A stretch of DNA of 14,210 bases from Paludibacteraceae bacterium. Lineage in GTDB: Bacteria; Bacteroidota; Bacteroidia; Bacteroidales; Paludibacteraceae. The stretch is from assembly GCA_023227695.1 (NCBI GenBank), contig JALNVE010000047.1, positions 1 through 14,210 of the forward strand, given 5' to 3'. Position numbers and translations under genes: made by a program. Below the pieces are notes generated by a model. That model was given only the letters and a program-made list of their open reading frames with translations, ran no database searches and had not been told where the DNA came from. Of this stretch, positions 1 to 8,047 are shown piece after piece. Within the stretch, counting starts at the first letter, position 1. Each line of letters opens with the position of its first letter.

Positions 1-176
1 GACCTATAGAGAAGTTACATTGCTCGATTTTGGCTCTGAATGTTTTGAATCTCTCAAACCACCAGCATTTATCGCAGATTAGAGCATGTTGCACCACGCA
101 AATTGACCCATAGGTCGAATTTTGGGGAATATTCTTGTCGCTATACCAACCTCACCTATCCGCTGATCCGATTTAA
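1..176. repeat. Candidate degenerate dispersed repeat, no intact gene
   Basis: This stretch, left of the pgi terminator, holds no complete ORF. Plus frame 2 reads a protein-like peptide (TYREVTLLDFG..., bases 2-80) to a TAG at 78-80, then stays nearly open to a TGA near base 172. The minus strand is also largely open (bases ~172 to 5), ending in a peptide containing SKHSEPKSSNVTSL and broken by a single stop. Long open frames on both strands of a short intergenic segment are unusual. From memory only, these peptides resemble short 'hypothetical proteins' annotated many times in Bacteroidales genomes, which would make this a copy of a dispersed intergenic repeat or a transposon relic. There is also a 7-base inverted pair, GACCTAT at 1-7 and ATAGGTC at 110-116. 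The left limit is outside the window. No function can be assigned. Confidence 0.3.
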
Positions 177-202
177 CATATAAGCCACAATGAGATGAAA
201 AC

Positions 203-231
203 AAAAAAGGCGAAGAAAAACCTCGCCTTTT
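203..231 (-). terminator. Rho-independent terminator after pgi
   Basis: Read on the minus strand there is a perfect 9-bp stem, AAAAGGCGA pairing with TCGCCTTTT (plus-strand arms 223-231 and 205-213), with a 9-base loop, followed by a run of six T (complement of 203-208). It begins about 20 bases beyond the pgi stop codon and should end the lysS-gpsA-pgi transcript. The A-rich 5' arm and T-rich 3' arm give it the look of a bidirectional terminator. Confidence 0.85.
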
Positions 232-252
232 GAATTGTATGAAGAGTTTGAA

Positions 253-1602
253 TTATTTCTTCAATCTTGCTTGGATAGCTTGAGACTCTTTCTCGTAGCC
301 TGGCTTGTTAAGCAATGCGAACATGTTCTTCTTGTAAGCCTCAACACCTGGTTGGTTGAATGGGTTAACTCCTAGCAAGTAACCGCTGATACCGCAAGCC
401 TTCTCAAAGAAGTAGAACAACTGACCGATGTAGTACTCGTTAAGCTCTGGCATCTCAATGTGAAGGTTAGGAACTTGTCCGTCAACGTGAGCCAAAGTAA
501 CACCCAACTCAGCCATCTTGTTAACATCGTCAACTCTCTTTCCTGCAAGGAAGTTCAAGCCATCAAGATCCTCTTGGTCCATAGGAACCTCAACTTTGTA
601 TACAGACTTCTTGATAGAGATTACTGTCTCGAAGATAGAACGCTCACCCTCTTGGATCCATTGACCCATTGAGTGAAGGTCTGTTGTACAATCAACAGCA
701 GCAGGGAAAATACCCTTCAAATCCTTACCTTCGCTCTCACCATAAAGCTGTTTCCACCACTCACCGATGTAATGAAGTTTAGGATGGTAGTTAACCAAGA
801 TCTCGATTTTCTTACCGTTTTTGTAAAGTTCGTTACGAACAGCAGCATAGATAGCAGCTGGATTCTCTTTGAAAGGAACATCAGCACCACAGAACTTCTC
901 AGCATCCTGAGCACCTGCTATCAACTTCTTGATGTCATATCCTGCAGTTGCGATAGGAAGAAGTCCTACTGGAGTCAAAACAGAGAAACGACCACCTACG
1001 TTGTCAGGAATAATGAATGTACGGTAACCCTCTTGAGTAGAAAGAGTACGAAGAGCACCCTTCTTAGCATCTGTAACGGCTACGATACGGTTCTTAGCCT
1101 CAGCCTTACCCACTTGTTTCTCCAATTGAGTCTTCAAGATACGGAATGCCAAAGCAGTCTCAGTTGTTGTTCCTGATTTAGAAATATTGATAATTCCGAA
1201 TTGTTTCTTGCTCAAGAAAGCAGACAATTCAGACAAATAATCCTCTCCGATATTGTTACCTGCGAAAACGATTACAGGGTTCTTTGTGTCCTGCTGCAAC
1301 CATCCGAACATGTTAGAAAGTGCGTCAATTACGGCACGAGCACCAAGGTAGCTACCACCGATACCAGCAACAACTACAACCTCGCAACGGCTTCTCAAAT
1401 CGTTTGCAACAGTGATAACCTCATCCAAGAATTTCTCTGTTGTAGAAGAGGGTAAATTTAACCAACCTAAGAAGTCATTACCCTTTCCTGTTCCTTTGTG
1501 AAGCATTTCAGTACACTCTTTTACCTTTGCTTCGTAAGCATCAACACTTGCCTTTGACACGAAAGGAAATGCGTTCTCAATGTTTAATTTAATGTTTTCC
1601 AT
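253..1602 (-). CDS. pgi: Glucose-6-phosphate isomerase
   Basis: Cytoplasmic enzyme interconverting glucose 6-phosphate and fructose 6-phosphate in glycolysis and gluconeogenesis. The 449-residue protein has the two SIS-type sugar-phosphate domains. Visible landmarks are GIGGSYLGAR (80-89), the phosphate-binding loop SKSGTTTET (141-149), PGI signature 1 around DNVGGRFSVLTPVG (200-213), the catalytic-glutamate region LYGESEGK (286-293) and signature 2 GYLLGVNPFNQPGVE (407-421). The length fits the short bacterial form rather than the ~550-residue enterobacterial form. The ATG at 1602 is preceded by an AT-rich tract with no Shine-Dalgarno, usual for this phylum. It sits 27 bases after gpsA and is the last gene of the lysS-gpsA-pgi cluster, followed by a hairpin terminator. 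No defect is seen. Confidence 0.97.
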   Translation of the reverse strand: MENIKLNIENAFPFVSKASVDAYEAKVKECTEMLHKGTGKGNDFLGWLNLPSSTTEKFLDEVITVANDLRSRCEVVVVAGIGGSYLGARAVIDALSNMFGWLQQDTKNPVIVFAGNNIGEDYLSELSAFLSKKQFGIINISKSGTTTETALAFRILKTQLEKQVGKAEAKNRIVAVTDAKKGALRTLSTQEGYRTFIIPDNVGGRFSVLTPVGLLPIATAGYDIKKLIAGAQDAEKFCGADVPFKENPAAIYAAVRNELYKNGKKIEILVNYHPKLHYIGEWWKQLYGESEGKDLKGIFPAAVDCTTDLHSMGQWIQEGERSIFETVISIKKSVYKVEVPMDQEDLDGLNFLAGKRVDDVNKMAELGVTLAHVDGQVPNLHIEMPELNEYYIGQLFYFFEKACGISGYLLGVNPFNQPGVEAYKKNMFALLNKPGYEKESQAIQARLKK

Positions 1603-1629
1603 TTTTATTTATTTTTTTATCGTAATATT

Positions 1630-2634
1630 TTATCTCAAATTGTCTGTCAACAATTTAATCTCGATAGCTGGAGAAATATGCTCGTAAAGAATGTTATAAA
1701 CGGCATCAAGGATAGGCATGTTCACCTTATATCTTTCATTGATCTCCTTGATACATTTAGTACCGTAATAACCCTCTGCAATCATCTCCATCTCAAGCTG
1801 AGCCGTCTTCACAGAATAGCCCTTGCCTATCATCGTTCCGAACGTGCGGTTACGGCTGAACTTAGAATAAGCAGTCACCAGCAAATCGCCCAAGTAGGCC
1901 GACTCCATGATGTTTCTATGTTTTTGGCTAACGATATTGATAAAACGCTGCATCTCCTGAATGGCATTAGAAACCAGCACAGCCTGGAAGTTGTCTCCAT
2001 ACTTCAAGCCATGACAGATTCCGGCTGCGATTGCATAGACGTTTTTCAGGACCGAAGCATACTCCAATCCGTCAACATCATCAATCACAGCTGTCTTCAC
2101 GAAGTTACATGTAAGCATATTTGCTACAATACGTCCGTTCTCACGATTTTGGCATCCCACTGTCAAATAAGAAAGGCGCGCCAAAGAAACCTCTTCAGCG
2201 TGGCACGGACCAGAAATGACCATCAAATTATCCTCTGGCACTTCGTAAACGGTGCGGAAATATTCGGAAATAATCAGATTCTCGTCTGGCACAATACCTT
2301 TAATTGCAGAGATGACAAATTTACTCTTGATGGAGCGTTTAAGCTTCTTCAAGATAGTTTTCAGGAACGGAGATGGTGTTGCAAATATCAAGATATCCGA
2401 ATCCTTCACCACCTCATTCAAGTCAGAACTGAAGTTGATTCTATCTACATCAAACTGCACAGCAGTAAGGTAAGACGGATTACGTCCGTTCTTCTTAAAA
2501 TCCTCAATCTGGTCGTCTCTTCTGAGGTACCAGTTGATGTGACGGTTTAGGTTCATCAAACATATCTTCGCAATGGCTGTAGCCCAGCTACCTCCACCTA
2601 TCACCGCTATTTTTGGTTCCTGATTCTCTTCCAT
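1630..2634 (-). CDS. gpsA: NAD(P)-dependent glycerol-3-phosphate dehydrogenase
   Basis: Reduces dihydroxyacetone phosphate to sn-glycerol 3-phosphate, the backbone for phospholipid synthesis, in the cytoplasm. With the ATG at 2634 the protein has 334 residues, typical for GpsA. Landmarks are the Rossmann nucleotide-binding loop VIGGGSWATA (11-20), ISAIKG with the conserved lysine near 112, SGPCHAEE (141-148), the catalytic-lysine segment SVLKNVYAIAAG (194-205), and SRNRTFG (260-266) near the substrate site. A GTG at 2655 would add seven residues and overlap lysS by 19 bases. I prefer the ATG because it lies 2 bases after the lysS stop and the family normally has only a few residues before the GGGSWATA loop. 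The tight spacing implies co-transcription with, and probably translational coupling to, lysS. Confidence 0.95.
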   Translation of the reverse strand: MEENQEPKIAVIGGGSWATAIAKICLMNLNRHINWYLRRDDQIEDFKKNGRNPSYLTAVQFDVDRINFSSDLNEVVKDSDILIFATPSPFLKTILKKLKRSIKSKFVISAIKGIVPDENLIISEYFRTVYEVPEDNLMVISGPCHAEEVSLARLSYLTVGCQNRENGRIVANMLTCNFVKTAVIDDVDGLEYASVLKNVYAIAAGICHGLKYGDNFQAVLVSNAIQEMQRFINIVSQKHRNIMESAYLGDLLVTAYSKFSRNRTFGTMIGKGYSVKTAQLEMEMIAEGYYGTKCIKEINERYKVNMPILDAVYNILYEHISPAIEIKLLTDNLR

Positions 2635-2636
2635 AA

Positions 2637-4361
2637 TTAAATTTTGCTGATCCACTCGGCAACCTCTTCCTTCGTAGGATTAGATAAACCTAAATTGAAT
2701 TTCTTATTCAATCCGCAGATATCCTGCTGGAATTTATTTGGATTAACCTCTTTCATCTGTTCTACAGTTAAGACACCAGCCTTTTGGATAACAGGTACCC
2801 ACTCTTCGGCTATTCCCAATGCAGTGTACTTAGAAACAGGATCTTTTGTCTGAACTTTCTCTGGTTTCATCTGAGGGAACAACAAAACTTCCTGAATTGC
2901 CAATTCACCTGTCATAACCATAACCAAACGGTCAATACCCATACCGATACCACTAGTTGGAGGCATACCGTATTGAAGCGCACGAAGGAAGTCCTGATCA
3001 ATAACCATAGCTTCATCGTCACCCTTGTCGGCCAACTTCATCTGGTCAACAAAACGCTGTTCCTGATCAAGAGGGTCATTCAACTCAGAGTAGGCATTGG
3101 CAAGCTCCTTACCATTTACCATCAATTCAAAACGCTCAGTCAAACCTGCTTTTGAACGGTGCATCTTTGTCAACGGACTCATCTCTACAGGATAGTCGAT
3201 GATGAAGGTAGGTTGGATGTAAGAACCTTCAGCAAATTCACCGAACAACTCGTCGATCAACTTACCTCTACCCATTGTTTCATCCACATCCATACCCTTG
3301 CTCTTACAGAATTCACGGATCTCCTCCTCAGACTTACCTTCGCAGTCGAATCCGCTCTTCTCCTTGATAGCGTCCAAAATTGGAACACGTGGGAATGGAG
3401 CCTTGTAGCTGATGACGTTGTCACCAACCTTCACTTCTGGTTTGCCATTCACTGCGATACAGATTCTCTCTAGCATCTTCTCAGTGAAATTCATCATCCA
3501 GTTGTAATCCTTATATTGTACGTAAAGTTCAATGCAAGTAAACTCCGGGTTATGAGTGCGGTCCATACCTTCGTTACGGAAGTTCTTGCCGATTTCATAA
3601 ACACCTTCGAAACCACCTACGATCAATCTCTTAAGATAAAGCTCAGTGGCGATACGCATATACATATCTTGGTCAAGAGCATTGAAGTGAGTGATGAACG
3701 GACGAGCCGTAGCACCACCGGCAATACTCTGAAGAATTGGAGTTTCCACCTCTGTATAACCAGCCTCATCCAAAATACTACGTAGAGTACGGATGATAGT
3801 AGCACGTTTCAAGAATTTTTCCTTGATGCCGTCGTTTACCAAAAGATCAACATAACGCTGACGGTAACGAAGCTCAGGATCTTCGAATTTATCATAAGCC
3901 ACGCCATCCTTGTATTTAACGATTGGCAATGGACGGAGAGATTTGCCCAATACAGTCATTTTTGCTGCATGAACTGAGATTTCTCCCATTTGCGTACGGA
4001 ACACATAACCATTGATTCCGACAAAGTCGCCAATGTCCAAAAGTTTTTTGAAAACGACATTATACATGTCCTTGTTTTCGTCTGGACATAAGTCGTCACG
4101 AGAGATATAAACTTGGATACGTCCTTTGCTATCTTGTAATTCCAAGAAAGAAGCCTTACCCATAATACGACGGCTCATAATACGACCGGCCACAGAAACC
4201 TCCTTGCGCGGAGCATCATCAGAGAACTCGCTCTTGATGTTTGTGGAATAATCCGTTACGACATATTCTGCAGCAGGATACGGGTCTATTCCCATTGCCT
4301 GCATCTCCTTTAGGCTTTCGCGCCTTAGGATTTCCTGTTCACTCAAATCCAATAAACTCAT
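2637..4361 (-). CDS. lysS: Lysyl-tRNA synthetase, class II
   Basis: Charges tRNA-Lys with lysine using ATP. The 574-residue protein has an N-terminal OB-fold anticodon-binding domain (about 55-140) and a class II catalytic core: GYTEVETPIL (201-210, motif 1), NFRNEGMDRTHNPEF (260-274, motif 2) and GMGIDRLVM (473-481, motif 3). After the usual end of the family (FPQMKPE, ~495-501) an extra ~70-residue tail follows, with a helical, helix-hairpin-helix-like look (TALGIAEEWVPVIQKAG...). I believe this extension is common in Bacteroidota LysS. The ATG at 4361 is chosen over the upstream TTG at 4394 because that TTG lies inside the predicted -7 promoter box and the MSLLDLSEQEI start matches the family. 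It is first in the lysS-gpsA-pgi cluster. Confidence 0.96.
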   Translation of the reverse strand: MSLLDLSEQEILRRESLKEMQAMGIDPYPAAEYVVTDYSTNIKSEFSDDAPRKEVSVAGRIMSRRIMGKASFLELQDSKGRIQVYISRDDLCPDENKDMYNVVFKKLLDIGDFVGINGYVFRTQMGEISVHAAKMTVLGKSLRPLPIVKYKDGVAYDKFEDPELRYRQRYVDLLVNDGIKEKFLKRATIIRTLRSILDEAGYTEVETPILQSIAGGATARPFITHFNALDQDMYMRIATELYLKRLIVGGFEGVYEIGKNFRNEGMDRTHNPEFTCIELYVQYKDYNWMMNFTEKMLERICIAVNGKPEVKVGDNVISYKAPFPRVPILDAIKEKSGFDCEGKSEEEIREFCKSKGMDVDETMGRGKLIDELFGEFAEGSYIQPTFIIDYPVEMSPLTKMHRSKAGLTERFELMVNGKELANAYSELNDPLDQEQRFVDQMKLADKGDDEAMVIDQDFLRALQYGMPPTSGIGMGIDRLVMVMTGELAIQEVLLFPQMKPEKVQTKDPVSKYTALGIAEEWVPVIQKAGVLTVEQMKEVNPNKFQQDICGLNKKFNLGLSNPTKEEVAEWISKI

Positions 4362-4390
4362 CCGTTTTTTCTTATATTTATCCAATGTTT

Positions 4391-4399
4391 GCAAAATTA
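4391..4399 (-). promoter_or_regulatory. Predicted lysS promoter, Bacteroides-type -7 box
   Basis: The minus strand reads TAATTTTGC, an exact match to the Bacteroidota primary-sigma -7 consensus TAnnTTTG, about 30 bases before the lysS ATG. An AT-rich block (ATATATATTTTTTTG) lies just upstream, but no clear TTTG sits at -33. It implies a short leader of about 25 bases. The rest of the 178-base gap up to yifB shows only a small palindrome (ATTTA TGA TAAAT) and nothing else I can name. Confidence 0.55.
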
Positions 4400-4539
4400 C
4401 AAAAAAATATATATCAACAGCTTAACGTATGCAAATTTGTTGACCATTCGCAAGGATATCTTTTCATTCAAGACGGAATCGAGATATTTATCATAAATGA
4501 GGTTGGCTGTAGTATAAATCTGTGTTGTAAAAGTAGAAA

Positions 4540-6078
4540 TCAACCAGCCCATCCCTCTCTGTCCAGGTTTCGGTAAGTGATGGCTTCTGAAATATGATGA
4601 GTCTCAATATTTTCCGAGTTATCCAAATCGGAAATGGTTCTCGCCACTTTCAGAATTCTGTCATATGCTCGGGCAGAAAGGTTGAGTTTCAACATTGCAT
4701 TCTTCAGCATAGTCATGGCTTCGTCGTTCAACTCGGCATATTTGCGAAGCTGTTTACTGCTCATCTGCGCATTGCAATGCACATTAGGCGTATCCTTAAA
4801 ACGTTCCAACTGAATCATGCGCGCCTTGATCACGCGCTCACGGACGTTCTTACTCGTCTCGGAAGGTTGCGACTCAGCCAATTTTTCAAACGGCACAGGT
4901 ACAATCTCGACATGGATGTCTATACGGTCGAGCAACGGACCCGATATTTTGCTCAGATAACGCTGCACCACCCCCGGACCGCAGATGCATTGCCTATATG
5001 GATGGTTGTAGTAACCGCACGGACAAGGGTTCATCGAAGCCACCAGCATAAAACTGGCAGGATACTCTACCGTCGACTTTGCCCTTTAGATGGTGATTTT
5101 TCTGTCTTCCAACGGCTGAAGCATCACCTCCAACACGGTTCGTTTAAACTCGGGCAACTCATCTAAAAACAAGACGCCGTGATGAGCCAAAGAGATTTCG
5201 CCCGGCTGCGGAAATCCGCCACCTCCTACCAGTGCCACATCAGAGATGGTATGGTGCGGACTTCGGAACGGACGTTCTGTCATCAAGGAGGTTTCTTTGT
5301 CTATTTTACCCGCCACAGAGTGTATTTTAGTGGTTTCCAAAGCCTCATGCAACGTGAGCGGAGGCAAGATAGTCGGAATTCGTTTGGCCAACATGGATTT
5401 TCCTGCACCTGGAGGACCTACAAGGATAATGTTATGTCCGCCGGCTGCCGCCACCTCGAAGGCACGCTTCACACTCTCCTGTCCCTTCACGTCAGAGAAA
5501 TCAATGTCAAAATGATCTAAGTTTTGGAAGAACTCGTTTCGGGTATCCACAAACATAGGTTCAATCTTAAGCTCACCATTCAGAAAGGCAATGACCTCCT
5601 TTAAATTTTCAGCCCCATAAACTTCCAAATCACTGACCACAGCTGCTTCTCGGGCGTTTGCCTTAGGCAAGATAAAACCTTTAAAGCCCTCTTCACGGGC
5701 CTTAATCGCAATAGGCAACACACCTTTGATAGGCTGCAATGTGCCGTCTAACGACAGTTCTCCCATGATCATATATTTATCCAGATCATCAGATTTCATA
5801 TTTCCTGCTGCCGCCAAAATGCCTATCGCCAAAGGCAAATCGTAGGACGCTCCCTCTTTACGTATATCGGCAGGTGCCATGTTGATAATGATCTGATACT
5901 TGGGCAAACGCAACCCGATAAACTGCAATGCAGAGACAATACGTTCATGACTCTCTTTGACAGCCACATCGGGCAAACCAACAAGAAAAAATTTAATACC
6001 CTGAGATACATTGACCTCCATGGTAATAGTAGTTGCGTGGATGCCTTGAACAGCCGCGCCATAAGTCTTCACTAACAT
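4540..6078 (-). pseudogene. yifB: YifB/ComM-family AAA+ ATPase, interrupted by an in-frame stop
   Basis: Homologue of the Mg-chelatase-like YifB/ComM family. Proteobacterial ComM is a hexameric helicase that extends recombination tracts by branch migration during natural transformation. Read through, the frame encodes 512 residues, a normal length: an N-terminal Lon/S5-like domain (about 1-165), an AAA+ module with Walker A GPPGAGKS (221-228), Walker B VLFLDELPEF (302-311), sensor-1 MNPCPCG, a second CICG cysteine pair, SGPLLDRID near the arginine finger, and a C-terminal chelatase lid. Codon 331 (5086-5088) is TAA where relatives carry serine (ITI-S-RAK). Both sides are in the same frame and otherwise intact, so one base change (TCA to TAA) explains it. 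The 330-residue product lacks sensor 1 and the arginine finger and should be inactive as an ATPase. An internal ATG at 5049 could only yield a 169-residue C-terminal piece. A sequencing error is the main alternative. Confidence 0.9.
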
Positions 6079-6110
6079 CTTTAGACCTTAAAATATGTGT
6101 ATTAGAAACA

Positions 6111-6119
6111 GCAAACGTA
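6111..6119 (-). promoter_or_regulatory. Predicted proximal yifB promoter, -7 box
   Basis: The minus strand reads TACGTTTGC, an exact TAnnTTTG match 33 bases before the yifB ATG, giving a leader of roughly 25 bases, similar to that inferred for lysS. No firm -33 TTTG is seen; a CTTT lies at about the right distance upstream. Confidence 0.4.
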
Positions 6120-6177
6120 CAGATACTTCTAGTTTCTCTGAAAGCCGCAACTAAAACGATAGTTTTTATTTTTCTGT

Positions 6178-6186
6178 GCAAATATA
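6178..6186 (-). promoter_or_regulatory. Predicted distal yifB promoter, -7 box
   Basis: The minus strand reads TATATTTGC, a second exact TAnnTTTG match about 100 bases before the yifB ATG. It follows an AT-rich stretch containing TTTTCGTTTTC. It lies between the ettA terminator and yifB, so yifB appears to have its own transcription start or starts, independent of ettA. Confidence 0.45.
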
Positions 6187-6253
6187 AACATTTCAATGAA
6201 AACGAAAAGCCATTCTTCAAAATATTCGCTGACAGTACATTACAGATTCAAAC

Positions 6254-6294
6254 AAAAAAGCGACGCCATCTTTATCAGACGGCGTCGCTTTTTT
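6254..6294 (-). terminator. Strong rho-independent terminator after ettA
   Basis: A perfect 14-bp inverted repeat (6254-6267 against 6281-6294; core GCGACGCC / GGCGTCGC) can be extended by three pairs including one G-T, giving about 17 bp and a 7-base loop. The minus strand ends in TTTTTT (complement of 6254-6259). It starts 15 bases after the ettA stop and separates ettA from yifB. It is symmetrical, so it could also stop plus-strand transcription. Confidence 0.93.
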
Positions 6295-6309
6295 AATATC
6301 AATTGAATT

Positions 6310-7980
6310 TTACTTTATCAATTTCTTATAACGTATGCGATGCGGTGTCGAATCACCTAAGCGCATCTTCTTGTTCTCTTCGTATTCAGAATAAGAACCT
6401 TGGAAGAAAAATACTTTTGAATCTCCCTCGTAAGCCAAGATGTGAGTACAGATACGATCGAGGAACCAACGGTCGTGAGAGATAACTACGGCGCAACCGG
6501 CGAAATTCTCCAAACCTTCCTCCAACGCACGCAATGTATTGACATCTATATCATTGGTAGGCTCATCGAGCAAAAGTACGTTAGCCTCAGACTTCAATGT
6601 CAAAGCCAAATGAAGTCGGTTTCTCTCTCCTCCTGAGAGTACTCCACATTTTTTCTCTTGGTCAGCTCCCATGAAATTGAAACGAGAAAGATAAGCTCTT
6701 GCATTCACATCTCGTCCTCCCATACGAACAAACTCAGAATCCTGAGAAACAACCTGATAAACCGTCTTCTCCGGATCTATATCCTTGTGATTCTGGTCCA
6801 CATAACCAACCTTCACGGTCTCGCCAACCTCGAAAGTTCCTTTATCAACAGTCTCCAATCCCATAATCATGCGGAAAAGAGTTGTCTTTCCTGCACCGTT
6901 CGGACCAATAATTCCAACAATTCCGTTTGGCGGAAGAACGAAGTTCATATCCTCAAATAAGACTCTGTCGCCAAATGCCTTTGAAACCTCAATAGCCTCG
7001 ATTACCTTATTTCCTAAGCGCGGACCGTTTGGAATAAAGATCTCCAAATTATCCTCACGAGCTTTTTGGTCTTCGTTCAGCAACTGGTCGTATGCGTTCA
7101 AACGAGCCTTACCTTTAGCCTGACGGGCTTTCGGAGCCAAGCGGATCCAATCCAACTCACGTTCCAATGTTTTACGACGTTTGCTGGCCTGTTTTTCCTC
7201 CTGTTCCATACGCTTGGTCTTCTGCTCCAACCAAGATGAGTAATTTCCTTTCCAAGGAATACCCTCACCACGATCCAATTCAAGAATCCAACCAGCTACA
7301 TTATCCAAGAAATAACGGTCATGGGTTACTGCGATAACAGTTCCCGGATATTGCTGTAAGTGTTGCTCCAACCATTCAATAGACTCGGCGTCCAAGTGGT
7401 TGGTAGGCTCATCGAGCAACAAGATATCAGGTTCCTGCAATAAGAGTCGGCAAAGAGCTACACGACGACGTTCGCCTCCAGAAAGGTTCTTTACCAAAGC
7501 ATCTTCTGGCGGACAACGCAAAGCATCCATGGCACGCTCCAATTTGTTATCTAAGTTCCATGCATCAGCATGGTCCAGTAAATCCTGCAATTCGCCCTGA
7601 CGTGCCATCAATTTGTCGAAATCAGCATCTGGATCAGCGAATTTTTCATTCACCTCATCATACTCTTTCAGAAGAGCTACTATCTCAGCGACACCCTCCT
7701 TAACCTCCTCTTTGACGGTTTTATTGTCATCAAGCTTCGGTTCCTGCTCCAAGTATCCTACCGAATAACCAGGAGAGAAAACGACCTCACCTTGGTAAGA
7801 CTTTTCAATACCAGCTATAATCTTCAGTAAAGTGGATTTTCCCGATCCATTCAAACCGAGAATACCTATCTTCGCACCATAAAAGAATGACAAATAAATA
7901 TTATTCAATACTTTTTTCTGGGGATTAAAAGCCTTGCTTACTCCCACCATAGAGAAAATCACTTTCTTGTCGTCTACCAT
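6310..7980 (-). CDS. ettA: Energy-dependent translational throttle protein EttA (ABC-F)
   Basis: Ribosome-associated ABC-F ATPase. E. coli EttA binds the E site and gates entry into elongation according to the ATP/ADP ratio; the family has no membrane domain. The 556 residues contain two ABC cassettes. The first has Walker A GLNGSGKST (42-50), signature LSGGE (166-170) and Walker B DILLLDEPTNHLD (185-197). A charged linker follows (about 245-315, KTKRMEQEEKQASKRRK and ARQAKGKARL). The second cassette has GPNGAGKTT (359-367), LSGGE (448-452) and VLLLDEPTNDID (468-479). The overall length and the DEPTNDID second Walker B point to EttA rather than Uup or an antibiotic-resistance ABC-F. It lies 67 bases after a Crp/Fnr-type gene, probably in one transcript with it, and is closed by a strong terminator. 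Confidence 0.95.
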   Translation of the reverse strand: MVDDKKVIFSMVGVSKAFNPQKKVLNNIYLSFFYGAKIGILGLNGSGKSTLLKIIAGIEKSYQGEVVFSPGYSVGYLEQEPKLDDNKTVKEEVKEGVAEIVALLKEYDEVNEKFADPDADFDKLMARQGELQDLLDHADAWNLDNKLERAMDALRCPPEDALVKNLSGGERRRVALCRLLLQEPDILLLDEPTNHLDAESIEWLEQHLQQYPGTVIAVTHDRYFLDNVAGWILELDRGEGIPWKGNYSSWLEQKTKRMEQEEKQASKRRKTLERELDWIRLAPKARQAKGKARLNAYDQLLNEDQKAREDNLEIFIPNGPRLGNKVIEAIEVSKAFGDRVLFEDMNFVLPPNGIVGIIGPNGAGKTTLFRMIMGLETVDKGTFEVGETVKVGYVDQNHKDIDPEKTVYQVVSQDSEFVRMGGRDVNARAYLSRFNFMGADQEKKCGVLSGGERNRLHLALTLKSEANVLLLDEPTNDIDVNTLRALEEGLENFAGCAVVISHDRWFLDRICTHILAYEGDSKVFFFQGSYSEYEENKKMRLGDSTPHRIRYKKLIK

Positions 7981-8047
7981 TTCGAAATATTAAGAATTAG
8001 AGTTTAAAAAAAGTAGAGTTTTATCTATACACCACTATCTTAAAAAG

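Noticed and set aside
1678..2550. 290-codon open frame on the plus strand opposite gpsA
   Set aside because: It is exactly antisense to a gene with clear GpsA motifs, and its product shows no domain or sensible composition; it is a shadow frame.
2635..2655. GTG start that would lengthen GpsA by 7 residues
   Set aside because: It overlaps lysS; the ATG at 2634 gives the usual distance to the nucleotide-binding loop.
4362..4394. TTG start that would lengthen LysS by 11 residues
   Set aside because: The TTG lies inside the predicted -7 promoter box, and the extra residues do not match the family start.
4540..5049. Separate functional gene for the C-terminal half of YifB
   Set aside because: The ATG is inside the conserved AAA+ core, there is no promoter or translation signal before it, and the piece lacks Walker A and B.
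4594..5166. 190-codon plus-strand frame opposite yifB
   Set aside because: Cys/His/Arg-rich shadow of the yifB frame; the minus strand carries the recognisable family motifs.
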